Origin: Apostichopus japonicus
Lineage: Eukaryota > Echinodermata > Holothuroidea > Aspidochirotida > Stichopodidae
DNA length: 64,000 nt
Reading direction: 5' to 3'
Assembly: GCF_037975245.1 (NCBI RefSeq)
Contig: NC_092564.1
Location: 28,750,984 to 28,814,983, forward strand
Made by a program: the position numbers and the translations under genes. A model generated the notes under the pieces. That model worked only from the letters and a program-made list of their open reading frames with translations, made no database searches and had not been told where the DNA came from. Within the stretch, counting starts at the first letter, position 1. Every line of letters begins with the position of its first letter. Positions 49,101-61,049 of this stretch are shown piece by piece.

Positions 49101-52100
49101 CAATTGGCATACTAATGTTTGGAATACACACTGAAGCATCCCTTTACAAAACAACACAAAGTTTAAATAGGAATATGGAAGACTTACATGACAAATTTAG
49201 GCCTGCAACGCAAATCAGATCTTTGACTCGTACATACAGATCAGACCTTTTACTCCTCATACACTGATCAGGTCTTTTACTCTGTACACACAGATCAAGT
49301 CTTTTACTCTGTACACACAGATCAAGTCTTTTACTCTGTACACACAGATCAAGTCTTTGACTCTGTACACACAGATCAAGTCTTTGACTCTGTACACACA
49401 GATCAAGTCTTTGACTCTGTACACACTGATCAAGTCTTTTAATCTGTACACACTGATCAAGTCTTTGACTCTGTACACACAGATCAAGTCTTTTACTCTG
49501 TACACACAGATCAAGTCTTTTACTCTGTACACACAGATCAAGTCTTTGACTCTGTACACACAGATCAAGTCTTTGACTCTGTACACACAGATCAAGTCTT
49601 TTACTCTGTACACACTGATCAAGTCTTTTACTCTGTACACACTGATCAAGTCTTTTACTCTGTACACACAGATCAAGTCTTTGACTCTGTACACACAGAT
49701 CAAGTCTTTTACTCTGTACACACAGATCAAGTCTTTGACTCTGTACACACTGATCAAGTCTTTTACTCTGTACACACAGATCAAGTCTTTGACTCTGTAC
49801 ACACAGATCAAGTCTTTTACTCTGTACACACAGATCAAGTCTTTGACTCTGTACACACAGATCAAGTCTTTTACTCTGTACACACAGATCAAGTCTTTTA
49901 CTCTGTACACACTGATCAAGTCTTTTACTCTGTACACACAGATCAAGTCTTTTACTCTGTACACACAGATCAAGTCTTTGACTCTGTACACACTGATCAA
50001 GTCTTTTATTCTGTACACACTGATCAAGTCTTTTACTCTGTACACACTGATCAAGTCTTTTACTCTGTACACACAGATCAAGTCTTTGACTCTGTACACA
50101 CAGATCAAAACTTTGACTCTGTACACACTGATCAAGTCTTTTATTCTGTACACACAGATCAAGTCTTTTACTCTGTACACACAGATCAAGTCTTTTACTC
50201 TGTATATACAGATCAAGTCTTTTACTCTTCACACACAGATCAAGTCTTTTACTCTGTACACACTGATCAAGTCTTTTACTCTGTACACACTGATCAAGTC
50301 TTTTACTCTGTACACACAGATCAAGTCTTTGACTCTGTACACACAGATCAAAACTTTGACTCTGTACACACTGATCAAGTCTTTTATTCTGTACACACAG
50401 ATCAAGTCTTTGACTCTGTACACACAGATCAAGTCTTTGACTCTGTATATACAGATCAAGTCTTTTACTCTTCACACACAGATCAAGTCTTTTACTCTGT
50501 ACACACAGACCAGGTCTTTGACTCTGTACACACAGATCAAGTCTTTTACTCTGTACACACAGACCAGGTCTTTGCCTCTGTACACACAGATCAAGTCTTT
50601 GACTCTGTACACACTGATCAAGTCTTTTACTCTGTACACACAGATCAAGTCTTTGACTCTGTACACACTGATCAAGTCTTTGACTCTGTACACACAGATC
50701 AAGTCTTTTACTCTGTACACACAGATCAAGTCTTTGACTCTGTACACACAGATCAAGTCTTTGACTCTGTACACACAGATCAAGTCTTTTACTCTGTACA
50801 CACAGATCAAGTCTTTGACTCTGTACACACAGATCAAGTCTTTGACTCTGTACACACTGATCAAGTCTTTTATTCTGTACACACAGATCAAGTCTGTTAC
50901 TCTGTACACACTGATCAAGTCTTTTACTCTGTACACACAGATCAAGTCTTTGACTCTGTACACACAGACCAGGTCTTTGCCTCTGTACATACAGATCAGA
51001 TCCTTTACTCTTCACACACAGATCAAGTCTTTTACTCTGTACATACAGATCAAGTCTTTGACTCTGTATATACAGATCAGATATTTGACTCTGTAAATAC
51101 AGACCAAGTAATTTACTCTGTACATACAGATCAAGTGTTTTAGTCTTCACACACAGATCAAGTCTTTTTCAAACACATGTCATAAGACCAGTCTGTGGTA
51201 GATATGGCGTTATGGACGTCTGGTAGGCCCAGGCTAAAGTTTACTGTCAGCTTAGAAATTAACTTGCCGTCTGCATACATTTTTCATGACTTTGTTGGAA
51301 CTACCAAGATATTGCATTTTTGAGCCATAATTAATTTTCTACAGTTTTAGCTGATAGATTTTATCTCATGTCTTACATCTTGACAGGTTCATCATATCCT
51401 AGCTGAACTAGTAATGGGGGGAATGGTCTTGGAGACAAATATGACAGAAATTCTGACGAGAATTGAGGAGCAAAGCAAGATAGAGAAACAAGAGGTGAGT
51501 GCAGTGTATTCAATGTTGAATGAATCCTGGTATATTTAGAATACTACTTGGAACTTCTGGGAATGAAGATATACTGGATGAGATGAGATGAGAGATGCAC
51601 ATATTCTTCACCATATGAAAATTCCTGCCAATATGGAAATCTCTAAGAAGACTAGGATAGCTTGTATTGATGTGTCATTTAACTTTAGTTGTTGTAAAGT
51701 ATGTACAGAATTAAGCAGAAAAAAATCACAAAATTGGCTTTAACAATAGCATTAAAACAATGTTCAGAGGAAAGAACTCAACACAAATACATCACTGTAC
51801 AAACTTTATCAATTGGCTTTAACAATAGCATTAAAACAATATTCAGAGGAAAGAACTCAACACAAATACATCACTGTACAAACTTTATCAACTTATAACA
51901 GAGATTGAATAGAATATTTGAAAATAAATTAACTTTTTACATTTTTGAGCTCTCAGAGTGTAAAATGTGAACATCTTAAAAGCTCTGTAGCTGAAGAATG
52001 ATCACTTGGACAAAGTTTGTATCGACCAATCAGTGCATGTCTTCCATTCCATACTTTTCAGTCTTTGACTATGATTGACAGTAATCAAACAGTACATGCA

Positions 52101-53076
52101 TGTAGGCATATTGATACAGCATTACACATCAAAATTCATTTGAAGTCACCATATGTCAAATGATACTCTGAAAACGGTCTAAACACTAACTAATGAATGT
52201 TACTCACAAGACGTTGATCCATCTAAGGAGTAGACGATACCTGGTATTATTCATGGAGGTCAAAGGTCATTTTTGTAATCATACATGATTACTACATCTC
52301 AAAGTCTTATAGTCTTACTGACACTGTGCATAAAGCATAGTAGGTATTCAAACTGCAATGTGCCACATATATATGTATTTGGATAGGTCTTTGGGCTATG
52401 AGATACATGGTAGGCTTACCCTACCAACATTAAACTACCACACAGGTTGGCACTCACCACTATGATCTCAGTGTGTTTGTCACTGTCAGTGTTTGCATAG
52501 ATATTGCTTTAAACAAATGTTTATAAAGAATATGTATGTGAGTTTGATAAGCAGTGTTTCTCTGCATTTGTGCTACAAGATCATTGCAAAGAGGTCAATA
52601 GCCAGTTCAGTAAAGCCTTTGTTGTACAGGTATTATACAGGTAATATACAGGTTATATGTACAGGTAATATACAGGTTATATGCATGTTATATACAGGTC
52701 ATATGTACAGGTAATATGTACAGGTAATATACATGTAATATACTGAGTAGGTTTCATAAGGGTGTGGTACTGTAAGGAATCTGTTAATATCTTTGGTACA
52801 GTTTATGGTACTGGCTTAATATATCTTTCAAGCTTTAAACAATTAGAACTATGTAAATGTATTTTTCAGAAATGCCTGAAGTTAGACTTCACATTCACCT
52901 AATGTACTTCATGAGCTGTCTTGATGTGGCATTGCTACTTCATGTTGTTTGTGTTTATCCCACAGGCTGGACTTTCTGCTGCACCAGCACGAGCTGCTGC
53001 TGCAGTCAAGAACATCAACTTGCCAAACATTTCCACAAGTAACATCCATCTTCCCAATCTGCCATCTTTCAAGTGA
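46147..53076 (+). CDS. AP3S1: AP-3 adaptor complex sigma subunit (six exons)
   Basis: The exons are 46147-46215, 47143-47234, 48109-48220, 48761-48832, 51387-51494 and 52966-53076. All have GT/AG borders (gtgagt, gtaagt, gtatgc, gtaagc, gtgagt donors). The joined 564 nt encode 187 residues, against 193 in human AP3S1. The protein starts MIKAILIFNNHGKPRL, continues IVRETFHLVSKRDDNVCNFLEGG and RHYATLYFVFCVDSSESELG, and ends NLPNISTSNIHLPNLPSFK. This is the longin-fold small chain of the AP-3 heterotetramer, which sorts cargo from endosomes to lysosomes and related organelles. The sequence fits vertebrate AP3S1 and AP3S2 about equally, so the symbol stands for the undivided invertebrate orthologue. 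Intron 4 carries a 2-kb minisatellite. Confidence in the exon structure is very high. Confidence 0.97.
49204..51170. repeat. 27-bp minisatellite in AP3S1 intron 4, about 73 units
   Basis: The unit is GATCAAGTCTTTGACTCTGT followed by ACACACA. Main variants are TTTTACTC for TTTGACTC, ACACTGATC for ACACAGATC, and ACCAGGTC. Because 27 is a multiple of three and the unit lacks stops in several frames, open frames up to 668 codons run on both strands. Rare variants (CAAAACTTTG at 50106 and 50349; CTTCACACAC at 50227 and 50470) recur 243 bp apart, so nine-unit blocks have been duplicated. Confidence 0.97.
51733..51890. repeat. 79-bp tandem duplication in AP3S1 intron 5
   Basis: ATTGGCTTTAACAATAGCAT to ACAAACTTTATCA occurs twice back to back with a single G/A difference, implying a recent duplication. 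Confidence 0.95.
52625..52745. repeat. Short ACAGGTAATAT / ACAGGTTATATGT array
   Basis: About nine copies of a 10-14 bp unit (TACAGGTAATA and TACAGGTTATATG) lie in AP3S1 intron 5. Confidence 0.85.
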
Positions 53077-53287
53077 ATCAGCTGTTTATGTTACCATCTT
53101 TCCTCTGTAGCTGTCCAGAGTTCTTCTATGACTGTAGCCCAGTGATGATGTTATCCAAACCATTAGAAGTGTGGCAGTGGTGTTAACAGGCTGGTTGACT
53201 GCAGATTTGCACACTCCTATGTGTACTAACCATTCCTGCTAGCTACTTGTAAACTAACAGATGTTTCAAGCAGTTTACCATTCGAGC

Positions 53288-53293
53288 AATAAA
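53288..53293 (+). terminator. Poly(A) signal candidate for AP3S1
   Basis: AATAAA lies 212 bp after the AP3S1 stop. It is the nearest canonical signal, though later ones exist (for example near 55410). Confidence 0.5.
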
Positions 53294-53890
53294 TTTTCTG
53301 CAAGCATCTATTAAGTAGTACAAATACTACAAAAAGCATAACAGTTCTAATTATGCAAGCACTCCTGAAAAGGTCAAGGTGATGAAAAATCATAGGTATG
53401 CTGTCACATGTCAGCCTGCATCCTACATAACCATACTATTGTAAATAGTTAACTTGATTCATAGAAGATCCTCCTACATGAGTTTCCTTGGTTCTTGCTG
53501 TTATGTGTTGTATCAAGGTTGCAGACACATGTACGCATATATTATGTTCTGGTTCCTTGTCAGTTTGTAAGCCAGTAAAGCAGTCGCCCAGCCGGCATGT
53601 CAAACTTTTATTATGTCAAGCATATGATAATGAAGCTATGAGATCACATCTGTGGGCATGTACATAATGCCAGGAAGATGTTAAAGTGTACATTCCACCA
53701 GTCATGTTTCAACATATTTAGACATGTTGGTAGCCATGTTTATGTAGTAACAGATAAGTTGGAGAGGGCACAGCTGCAAACCTGGCAAAATATCCTGTTG
53801 GAAATGTTAGGTTCAGTTGACATCAGCCAGTTTGTACAAGTTGTTCTTGTGCCAGGTTTGATACATTATTAATAGCTAAGTCAAATTAGC

Positions 53891-54181
53891 TTAGAGGTAT
53901 GGTTTAGAAATACCTGGAAAAGGTATGGGCATCCAGTAGGTTGAAGGCATACAACTCATGTTATTGATCTGAAACACCAAAAGATAGGGGAGGGGTGTGT
54001 GGGGGGCTGTGTGTGGGGGGTGTGGGGGGCATTGGCTTAGGGGTAGGGTTTAGAAATACCTGGAAAAGGTATGGGCGTCCAGTAGGTTGGAGCCATACAT
54101 CACATGTCATTGATCTGAAACACCAAAAGATAGGGGAAGGGGTGTGTGGGGGAGGGGGTTGTGTGTGGGGGGGGTGGGGGT
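53891..54181. repeat. 146-bp duplication with G-rich tails
   Basis: TTTAGAAATACCTGGAAAAG to CACCAAAAGATAGGGGA occurs at 53903 and 54049. Each copy ends in G-runs (GTGTGGGGGGCTGTGTGTGG and similar), giving two potential G-quadruplex tracts. Confidence 0.9.
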
Positions 54182-54581
54182 AGTTTGTCTAACCTAGATG
54201 TTTAATCTTTAAAGTATTGATTTTGTTGTAAGCTTTTCTTGACACAGATTCCGCACATATACGCTGGTTAAGTCAATCATGGTCAACCCATCCTGACCAT
54301 AGACATGCATATAAGTAGAAGACTTTAGAGAATTTTGAAAGAACTAAATAATAAGATACAATATCAATGACTACTGTTTGTTATCCCTGTCATGGCTAGT
54401 TCACTGCTGTTGTCTCCACTGGCACTTAGCTGTCTTTAGTAGCACTCTAGTAATAATAATTAACTGCTTCTGGTTAACTTCATTAATCCTCTAGATATAT
54501 AAACTGCATTACTACTGATGGCTGTGGAAAATACAACATGCTTGCAATGACTCCTTGCAGAGCAGTGTCTGTGCCTAAGGA

Positions 54582-54623
54582 TTTGTTGTTGTTGTTGTTG
54601 TTATTGTTGTTATTGTTGTTGTT
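54582..54623. repeat. (TTG)n/(TTA) microsatellite
   Basis: Thirteen or so TTG triplets with two TTA interruptions. Confidence 0.95.
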
Positions 54624-57400
54624 AAGGTATGCTGTCTTAACCTCAGCCTATGAATTTGCTTAGTTTCCTAACCTTTATGCTGCATTTGCTATTCTGTTTA
54701 TGTAAATTTGGGAAATCTGCTTGTCTCTATTGTCTTTAGACATGTCCCATTAAGAGTAATTCCCAAGCATTTTGCTGTTGTGTGACCCTTCAAAGCCTGT
54801 ATTCTTTAGGTACAACTAAAGTCATTGTTAAACTTCACATATTCTGTAGCCATATTTGAATTTAACTGAATATGTAAGTTTCAGTTTACCAATGACCAGT
54901 ATAAGTTAATTGTCAGTCATCTGTGAAGCGAGTATATTTGAGCATGTCTAAAATGTAAACAATGCTTTCTAAGTCTTTGATGAGTCATCCTGGAACTACT
55001 AAATGAAATGCTATATGAAAACTGCAGAATGTTACCAAGGCTTTTGGCCTGATGAGTTACATGGGGAATGCTGACCCTGAAGGGGGTTGCTTGGGGTGTA
55101 AGTATAGATTAGTAACATCACATGGTCACACCATTGTAGTGAACTGCATACATGTGATATGTGTAAGGGATTTATCAATCATTTATTGTGGCTTATTATG
55201 TATGTTAGTTTGCCATGCTTATGTTGTGTCATGGCATAAAGTTTGCTTTAAATAGATTTTAGTGCCCATCCATTAGTACATATTGTTTTTAGCTCATGTA
55301 ATAAGTAATGTTGTGGCTCATACCTGTGAATCAGTTAATGTCTTTGTTATTACAGTATCCATTTGTCTATTTAACATCTGTCCATCTTACAAAATATTTC
55401 TTCTCATGTGAAAATAAAAATGAGCCAAAGCTCTACTGGAAATGACCTAGATGAACATTTTACAACATTGTCCTAACACATAGGATATGACATGTGCATC
55501 AATGGTGCTTTGGTGTAAACCATCGATGCGTTAGAGGAATTGATGCTGGTTTTATCCGTTAGAGACTGAATATGATTTTGCAAGCAAACTTATGATGTTC
55601 ATGTAAATTGGTTAATGCACAGATCAGTAACTTAGAAGGAAATATTTTGTCTTGGAGGTAACTTGATGCATTGCATATTCTTAGGTAACTGAATTGCTCC
55701 CAAGCCTGCAGCCATAAAGAAACTTAGTTGACTTTATATGGACATCCGCTGGAGGAACTGTTTGCCAATGATTACTGCTCAAGACTTAAGTCCTAATGTG
55801 ATATGTTTCTTGGTAGTAGGTTCTTAATATCAGAGATTGTATGCAAAGGAACAATGAGAATAGTGTGCAGTGTAGTTTATTTATACTTGTACATCCTTGG
55901 TCACATGATTCAATACCATCCAAACTATTTCTTAGTGAAGCAAAACACACTTTATGCCCATACTCTTTAGAAAGTAATTAAAGGATTTGCTGGACCCTTG
56001 AATGAAACATTGGGTTGTTTATCTTTGTAATATTCAATCATTTATCGACAGGGAAGTTATGGACCAGATACTGCGATGGGGTCAACTAGCAGTGTGGAAT
56101 ACATTCCTCTACAATATAATTTTAATTTGTCTGTGTTGTCAATGTTATTGGCAAATTGTACATCAAAGCACCGATTAGCTATTTCCATTGTTTAAAATTA
56201 TACTGTATTTATATAGAAAAGTCAAATTCTAAAGGCATCTTAAAACCCTCAAGTAGGAAGTGTTTAATGAGGATTAATACTTAAAACATTCGCCTGATCA
56301 GGTAAAGGATGATAGCATCTAACTGTGCCCATGTAATAACCATACTTTAGTCCTATACATTGAAATATATACATATACTTCAGAAACTACTGGTTGTCCA
56401 ATCAACCAAAAGCTGTTTAATTCTTGAGAGAAATGGGATAGGCACAAGATTGTTCAAACTGAATGCTTACTGCACCTGTCTCTTTGTTGTAGATCATTTG
56501 TTGACCACATTTAGTACTGGGTTTTTAACCAGAATGGTGTCCCCACACTGACTATAACAGTACAGTACTCTACTTAAAATGGAACAAACAATCATGATTT
56601 ATATCCTGTCATTAGTGCAATTATCATTTCATAATTTTCTGAGTAAACTTCTAGTTTGTTGTTGTAGAATAAAATTGGAGATATTGAATTATATCTGCTC
56701 TCTTTGTTTCTTTGTTCGAGTTTTCGTTCTTGGTATGTATCCAGACTTGTTTGAGACACTCCTTACTGAATTATGTAACAGTAATAGTGCAAAATTATTG
56801 AATTATTAAACTTATGTTTCATTGTATAGGTGGATGCACACAAAGGCCCCAGTTATGCTGAAACCTTTCAGCTGAGATAAAGCGATCGTGTGATTTTGGC
56901 GAAATTCTGTCACTTTTTGACACCCTGTTTGATAGACTGCCATTTCCTCATCTTTCATTGGATTTGGCTAAAATTTCGTCAGTGGTTTGTGTGGGTTAAG
57001 TTTTCATGCCTGAGATATTTGATAAATTTGAAGGTCATTTATGGTCAGAGTGGTCATTTTCTGAAAATGTAGAAAACACTACCTAGAGCATTTGTCCAAA
57101 TCTGCTGAAATGTTGTTGATAGATACTTTGAATGGTGGTGAACCATACTGGTGACAATGTAGATTCAATGACAATCCAAACCTATGAACTCATGATGCCA
57201 TGAGCTGGTGTGAGTAGGTATGTGTGTGTTTTGGTGTTTGTGTGTGCCCACTTGTAACACTCATATCTCTAATAGTTTTGTTGAGTCTGACCATACCACT
57301 TGTATGTAAACGTTTACCTGGAAATTTCAAGACCCCTGATTACTTTGTTTATGCTTACCGTGCATGACCAAAGAGAGTTATACAAAGCCAATTTATACGC
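54624..57400. other. Stretch with no recognised gene
   Basis: AT-rich sequence downstream of AP3S1, possibly including long 3' UTR forms. Between 56990 and 57330 it is loosely similar in style to the GGTCA-rich dispersed repeats. Nothing else could be supported. Confidence 0.35.
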
Positions 57401-57403
57401 ATT

Positions 57404-57541
57404 CACACACCAGTAGAATCACTGTGGTCGAGTGGTACGGACTTCTGTCTGTGACACAAGATCCAGGGTTCGATTCCTACCTTCGCCTGATGAGTCCCAA
57501 AATGACGAAACCGGTCGTGAAGTGGAATTTTTCTGGTGTGT
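57404..57541 (+). mobile_element. tRNA-promoter plus hammerhead SINE-like unit
   Basis: A perfect A box TGGTCGAGTGG (57424-57434) and a perfect B box GGTTCGATTCC (57467-57477) form a Pol III-type internal promoter, followed at once by a hammerhead ribozyme. The unit is bracketed by the 9-bp inverted repeat ACACACCAG (57404-57412) / CTGGTGTGT (57533-57541). A SINE-like head with a self-cleaving domain is known from the schistosome Sm-alpha repeats and related animal retrozyme or Penelope-associated RNAs. Full element limits are not determined. Confidence 0.7.
57474..57527 (+). ncRNA. Type I hammerhead ribozyme
   Basis: All core residues are present: CTGATGA (57487-57493), stem II GTC/GAC (57494-57496, 57504-57506) with a seven-base loop, and GAA (57507-57509). 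Stem III is a minimal ACC/GGT (57510-57512, 57513-57515) with no loop, then the cleavage-site C at 57516. Stem I pairs CTTCGC (57481-57486) with GTGAAG (57517-57522), one G-U included. It extends past an internal loop by TTCC (57474-57477) with GGAA (57524-57527). A three-pair, loopless stem III is typical of retroelement hammerheads that act best as dimers. Confidence 0.9.
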
Positions 57542-57659
57542 TGTTCTTTATTTAGTTATATATATTTAAATATATATATATATATTTGTATGTGTGTGTG
57601 TGTGAAATTTGTCTTTTTAGAGCATTACTTGCATTACAGGCTTATAGTTGACAATTTCA

Positions 57660-57795
57660 TACGTGGGTGCCCCAGTAGATGCCAATTTTTTATTATTATT
57701 CTTATTATTTTGATTATTATTCTACTTCTTCTTTTTCCTCTTTTTCTTATTAATATTATTATCATTATTGTCGTTGTTATTATTATTATAAAAAT
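57660..57795. repeat. ATT-rich simple sequence
   Basis: Irregular (ATT)n and CTT-rich simple sequence just downstream of the hammerhead unit. A TA/TG microsatellite at 57558-57605 precedes it. Confidence 0.7.
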
Positions 57796-58129
57796 TTGTG
57801 ACTTATTCACCTGAGCTCAACGCCCTATCAACGGCTCTATCTACCATCAAATCAGTATGTCTACCATTATATCTTAATCTTTGTCTACCACCAAATTGGT
57901 TTATGTCTACCATCAGAACGGCTCTCGGTTAGTCTCGATAAACGGTTCTGTCTACCATAGAATGATAACGCCCTCCTTATGTCTTGCGGAATCTGAGGGC
58001 ACTAAATCTGAAATACAGTATTTTTACTGCATTACTCGATGCACCTACCTATTGCCACATACGTCACATGTAAAGTGCAAATTGCATTGGACATGTATGT
58101 GGCAGTGCATGTCTATACGAAGAATACAG

Positions 58130-58310
58130 TCAAGTCCGCTAACACAGCAGTGCATACATGTATATGCGTATGGAAACCGCTCAGCCCGACCATGTAGTGT
58201 TTGTTAGCGATACTAGCCAATAGGCTACAGTACTACTGTAAAACGTCGACACGTTAAATACATACGGGTTATCGCGCGTGGATTGAACCGAGAGGAAAGG
58301 CGCTGAAAGG
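58130..58310 (+). promoter_or_regulatory. Candidate promoter and untranslated first exon
   Basis: This stretch is locally CpG-richer than its surroundings and contains AGCCAATAGG (CCAAT-type, near 58214). It ends GGAAAGGCGCTGAAAG followed by a donor GTTAGT at 58311. It could be the promoter and non-coding exon 1 of the gene whose start codon lies at 61551. The link is inferred from order and spacing only. Confidence 0.35.
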
Positions 58311-58762
58311 TTAGTTATTTAAACTACTATTTCGAAAATATATTGAAATGGATGTATCACCAACGTCATCTAAATTTGTCGTGATAGAACAGGGATTTAA
58401 AAGGCGTTTAATTATATTGAGAATATAACTGTATGAAATCCTTTCATTTAATATTAAGTACGAGATAAACCGAGGATGCCACGAAGGTGTAACTGTAAAC
58501 AGCCATAGGTCTAACTTAGCGATAATATCATACTATGCACTGAAGCCTAAGTTATACCTACCAGTACAACGAAAGTTAGAATACCTTGCATAGGCCGGAC
58601 CCCATGGAGAACTAGTAGAAGCGGGATGTACAGCCGGCCTAAAGCCATAGTACTACTACTATGTCTACAGTAGAATTCTTTCTTAGTCAAATTCACAGTA
58701 ATGTACATATCATTACTTAGTTTAGCAGTAGTAGTAGATACCTTAACTTAAGTTTGATCTAG

Positions 58763-59393
58763 TGCCATTCCACCATAGGTACATACCACCATACCTTTCC
58801 GCCATAGGTTTGGATCCTTGTCGCCATGGCGGAAAGGATCGAAACCTATGGCGTACATTTTAGACATGGATTTTACACTGGTGCACAGGAATGTATCGGT
58901 GAAACTTTCTTTGAATTGCGTGGAAGGATAGGCACCGTCTTCAAATGTGAGGGTTCGCTGGATAGTATTAGGAATAGGAGACTGAATTGTACTAGTTAAG
59001 ATAAGATTGGGAATTGATACACAGTCTTTAATGTACAGGTTGATTGAATAGTTTTAATGGTAATTTCGAAAGAGTTGATACACTGTCTTCAATTATAAAA
59101 TAGTTGGTTGAATAAATTGAATTAAATTTGGCTGATTGTTTATTAAAAGCCTGATTCTGATGGTTGACTTAAAAACATTTTTTTTTTGGGCGGGGGGGGG
59201 GGGGGGATTTTGCATGCCTAGGTAGAGTGAAAGGAAGCAATATACACTGCATATACAATACACTCACAATAATGTGCTCTTTCCGCAATCCAAGAAAGTT
59301 GCTTTACCGCCATGGCGGTAACATGGCGGAATGGCACTTTTCCTATGGCGGAAAGAGCCCATTTTCTATGGCGTAAGGTACCGATGGCAGAAT
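58763..59393. mobile_element. Inverted-repeat element rich in GCCAT motifs
   Basis: The left end TGCCATTCCACCATAGGTAC is mirrored by the right end (inverse of GTACCGATGGCAGAATGACA, 59378-59397), with about 75 % identity over 50 bp. A nested hairpin, CGCCATAGGTTTGGATCCTT (58800-58819) against AAGGATCGAAACCTATGGCG (58834-58853), sits at the left. CCGCCATGGCGG palindromes occur on both sides. No transposase is visible. Confidence 0.65.
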
Positions 59394-60529
59394 GACACAA
59401 TCCCCATTAATTAAACTACAAAACAAGATTAAGAAAGATTGTGTAGCCTAATGTGAAGCATAGGCTAGTATTTGATTTAGTAATATTACTATGCAAGGAC
59501 AAGAAATGTAAGCCTAGGCTAGGTTAACGTGCATTTGTTTAACTTTAAGCCTGGCCTGATGAGCTCTTTATGTAATGTTACATACTCTGCTGAGGCCGAA
59601 CAAGTAACAGTTACATGGGAAAGGTAAGCCTAACCGATTAAGTAGGCCAAAGCATAGTAACGTTCATAAAATAAACAAAACTACTGTCTTCCATGTTTAA
59701 TTCAAGTCATATGGTTTGGAAAAGTCTCAGCCATAGGCCTTTGCATTCTTATTTCACACATTTTGTAGAAGTACTTTTTTGTAGACAATTTATGTTAATT
59801 ATTAGGCTGCAACTAGTGTAGTTATCATAAAAAGGTAAAAGTTGGCTAGTTCAAACTAATGCTTTCAATATCAAAGCATTTTCATCAATTTTCTCACTTA
59901 CAGCATGATAGCAACTTACTGTACAGTATATGCGTCGAGTAACTCTACTAGGTATCGCAACATCTGTGTAGGATTTGAGTTAGTGATAGGAATTGGTACA
60001 GGGGGAACGATCGAAAAAACTTACTAACATCACTAACCTCGTTCTCCTTTTTCAGTTACATTTTTATTTGAATTAATGAAAGGAAGGAAAAAATTCAAGT
60101 TTTTTTTGTTGTAATTCATCACCTGGTAATATTTGCTTTTATCTTGATGTGTTTTAGTGTAAAATTTGTTGAAATTTTGAAAGAATCAAGCAACATGCGA
60201 TTGGTCCATAATTACACAACAGACATGGCCATTTCAACAATAAGGGTTGACTGATGTAGTTTCTATGGACTTTACAACTTAATCTATAAATAGCTGGGAC
60301 CTCCTGGAGTGCTAGCATTAGTGCACAGCATAGAAAAATCAGGTTGGATAGGTCTAGTGCAAGTATGATATCGCAGTGCTGTAAAAGTGTCATGACTCTC
60401 TTGTAAGAAAATTTTGCTTTGTAAATTCTCATCCCCCTTACAAGCCAACTCGTTCTCTCCGCTATCAGCATGCTAATCTCCTTATTGACATTGCTTCAAA
60501 TTCAATGGATATGGTGGTCATGCATTTTC

Positions 60530-61046
60530 TAGAATTGGGAGGTTTATGGAATTCCATGCCACATTAAACTAAGACATTGCCACTCACTGAACAGTTTCAA
60601 GAAACAGCTTAAGTCCTTTCTCTTTGAAGGCGCTTTTGAAGCGTTCCGCAAATTCATAAGTTAATGACACAAGACCCCTTTAGAGCTGATCTCCGGAAAA
60701 CAAATCCACAATACAAGATTATCTGTCATTTTGGTAAAACAAGGTATGTTTGTGTGTCACATTAATATAAGATTATTCATGTAGCATCATCGAAACCACA
60801 CTACAGTTTGCTGTCTGGTAATTGTCTTATTCTTGTTTATCTCTTCATCTGTTGTTTTTATGTTCTTACTTTATGTTTTGTTCCTTGCTTAGTCAACACT
60901 TGTACATTTTAGGTTTCTCTCTACTCGTTTACTGTCATACTTTCAACTATTCGTTTGATACATTTTGTAACTGAAGGCCTCGGGGAGGAGATTAGCCCTG
61001 GCTAACCATGTTACCATCTTCTTTGCAACAGTTTGAATAAAAAAAT
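60530..61046 (+). mobile_element. 3' remnant of a non-LTR retrotransposon
   Basis: A frame reading LWNSMP (about 60543-60560), then after a frame slip LNSFKKQLKSFLFEGAF to a TAA at 60662-60664, matches the C-terminal signature of L2/CR1-type reverse transcriptase ORFs (WNSLP ... SFKxxLKxxLF). About 380 bp of 3' region follows, ending TTTGAATAAAAAAATAA. The 5' part is missing, and the frameshift shows it is dead. Confidence 0.6.
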
Positions 61047-61049
61047 AAC

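Noticed and set aside
49144-51150. 668-codon minus-strand and 579-codon plus-strand open frames as genes
   Set aside because: They lie wholly within a 27-bp minisatellite in an intron of AP3S1. The period is a multiple of three, which keeps frames open by chance. There is no domain and no sound start context.
55052-55070. Second hammerhead core (CTGATGAG at about 55050, also near 59557)
   Set aside because: Neither site is followed by a CGAAAC segment or matching stems.
57421-57486. Functional tRNA gene
   Set aside because: A and B boxes are perfect, but I could not fold a proper acceptor stem and anticodon arm, and the 3' part is occupied by the hammerhead.
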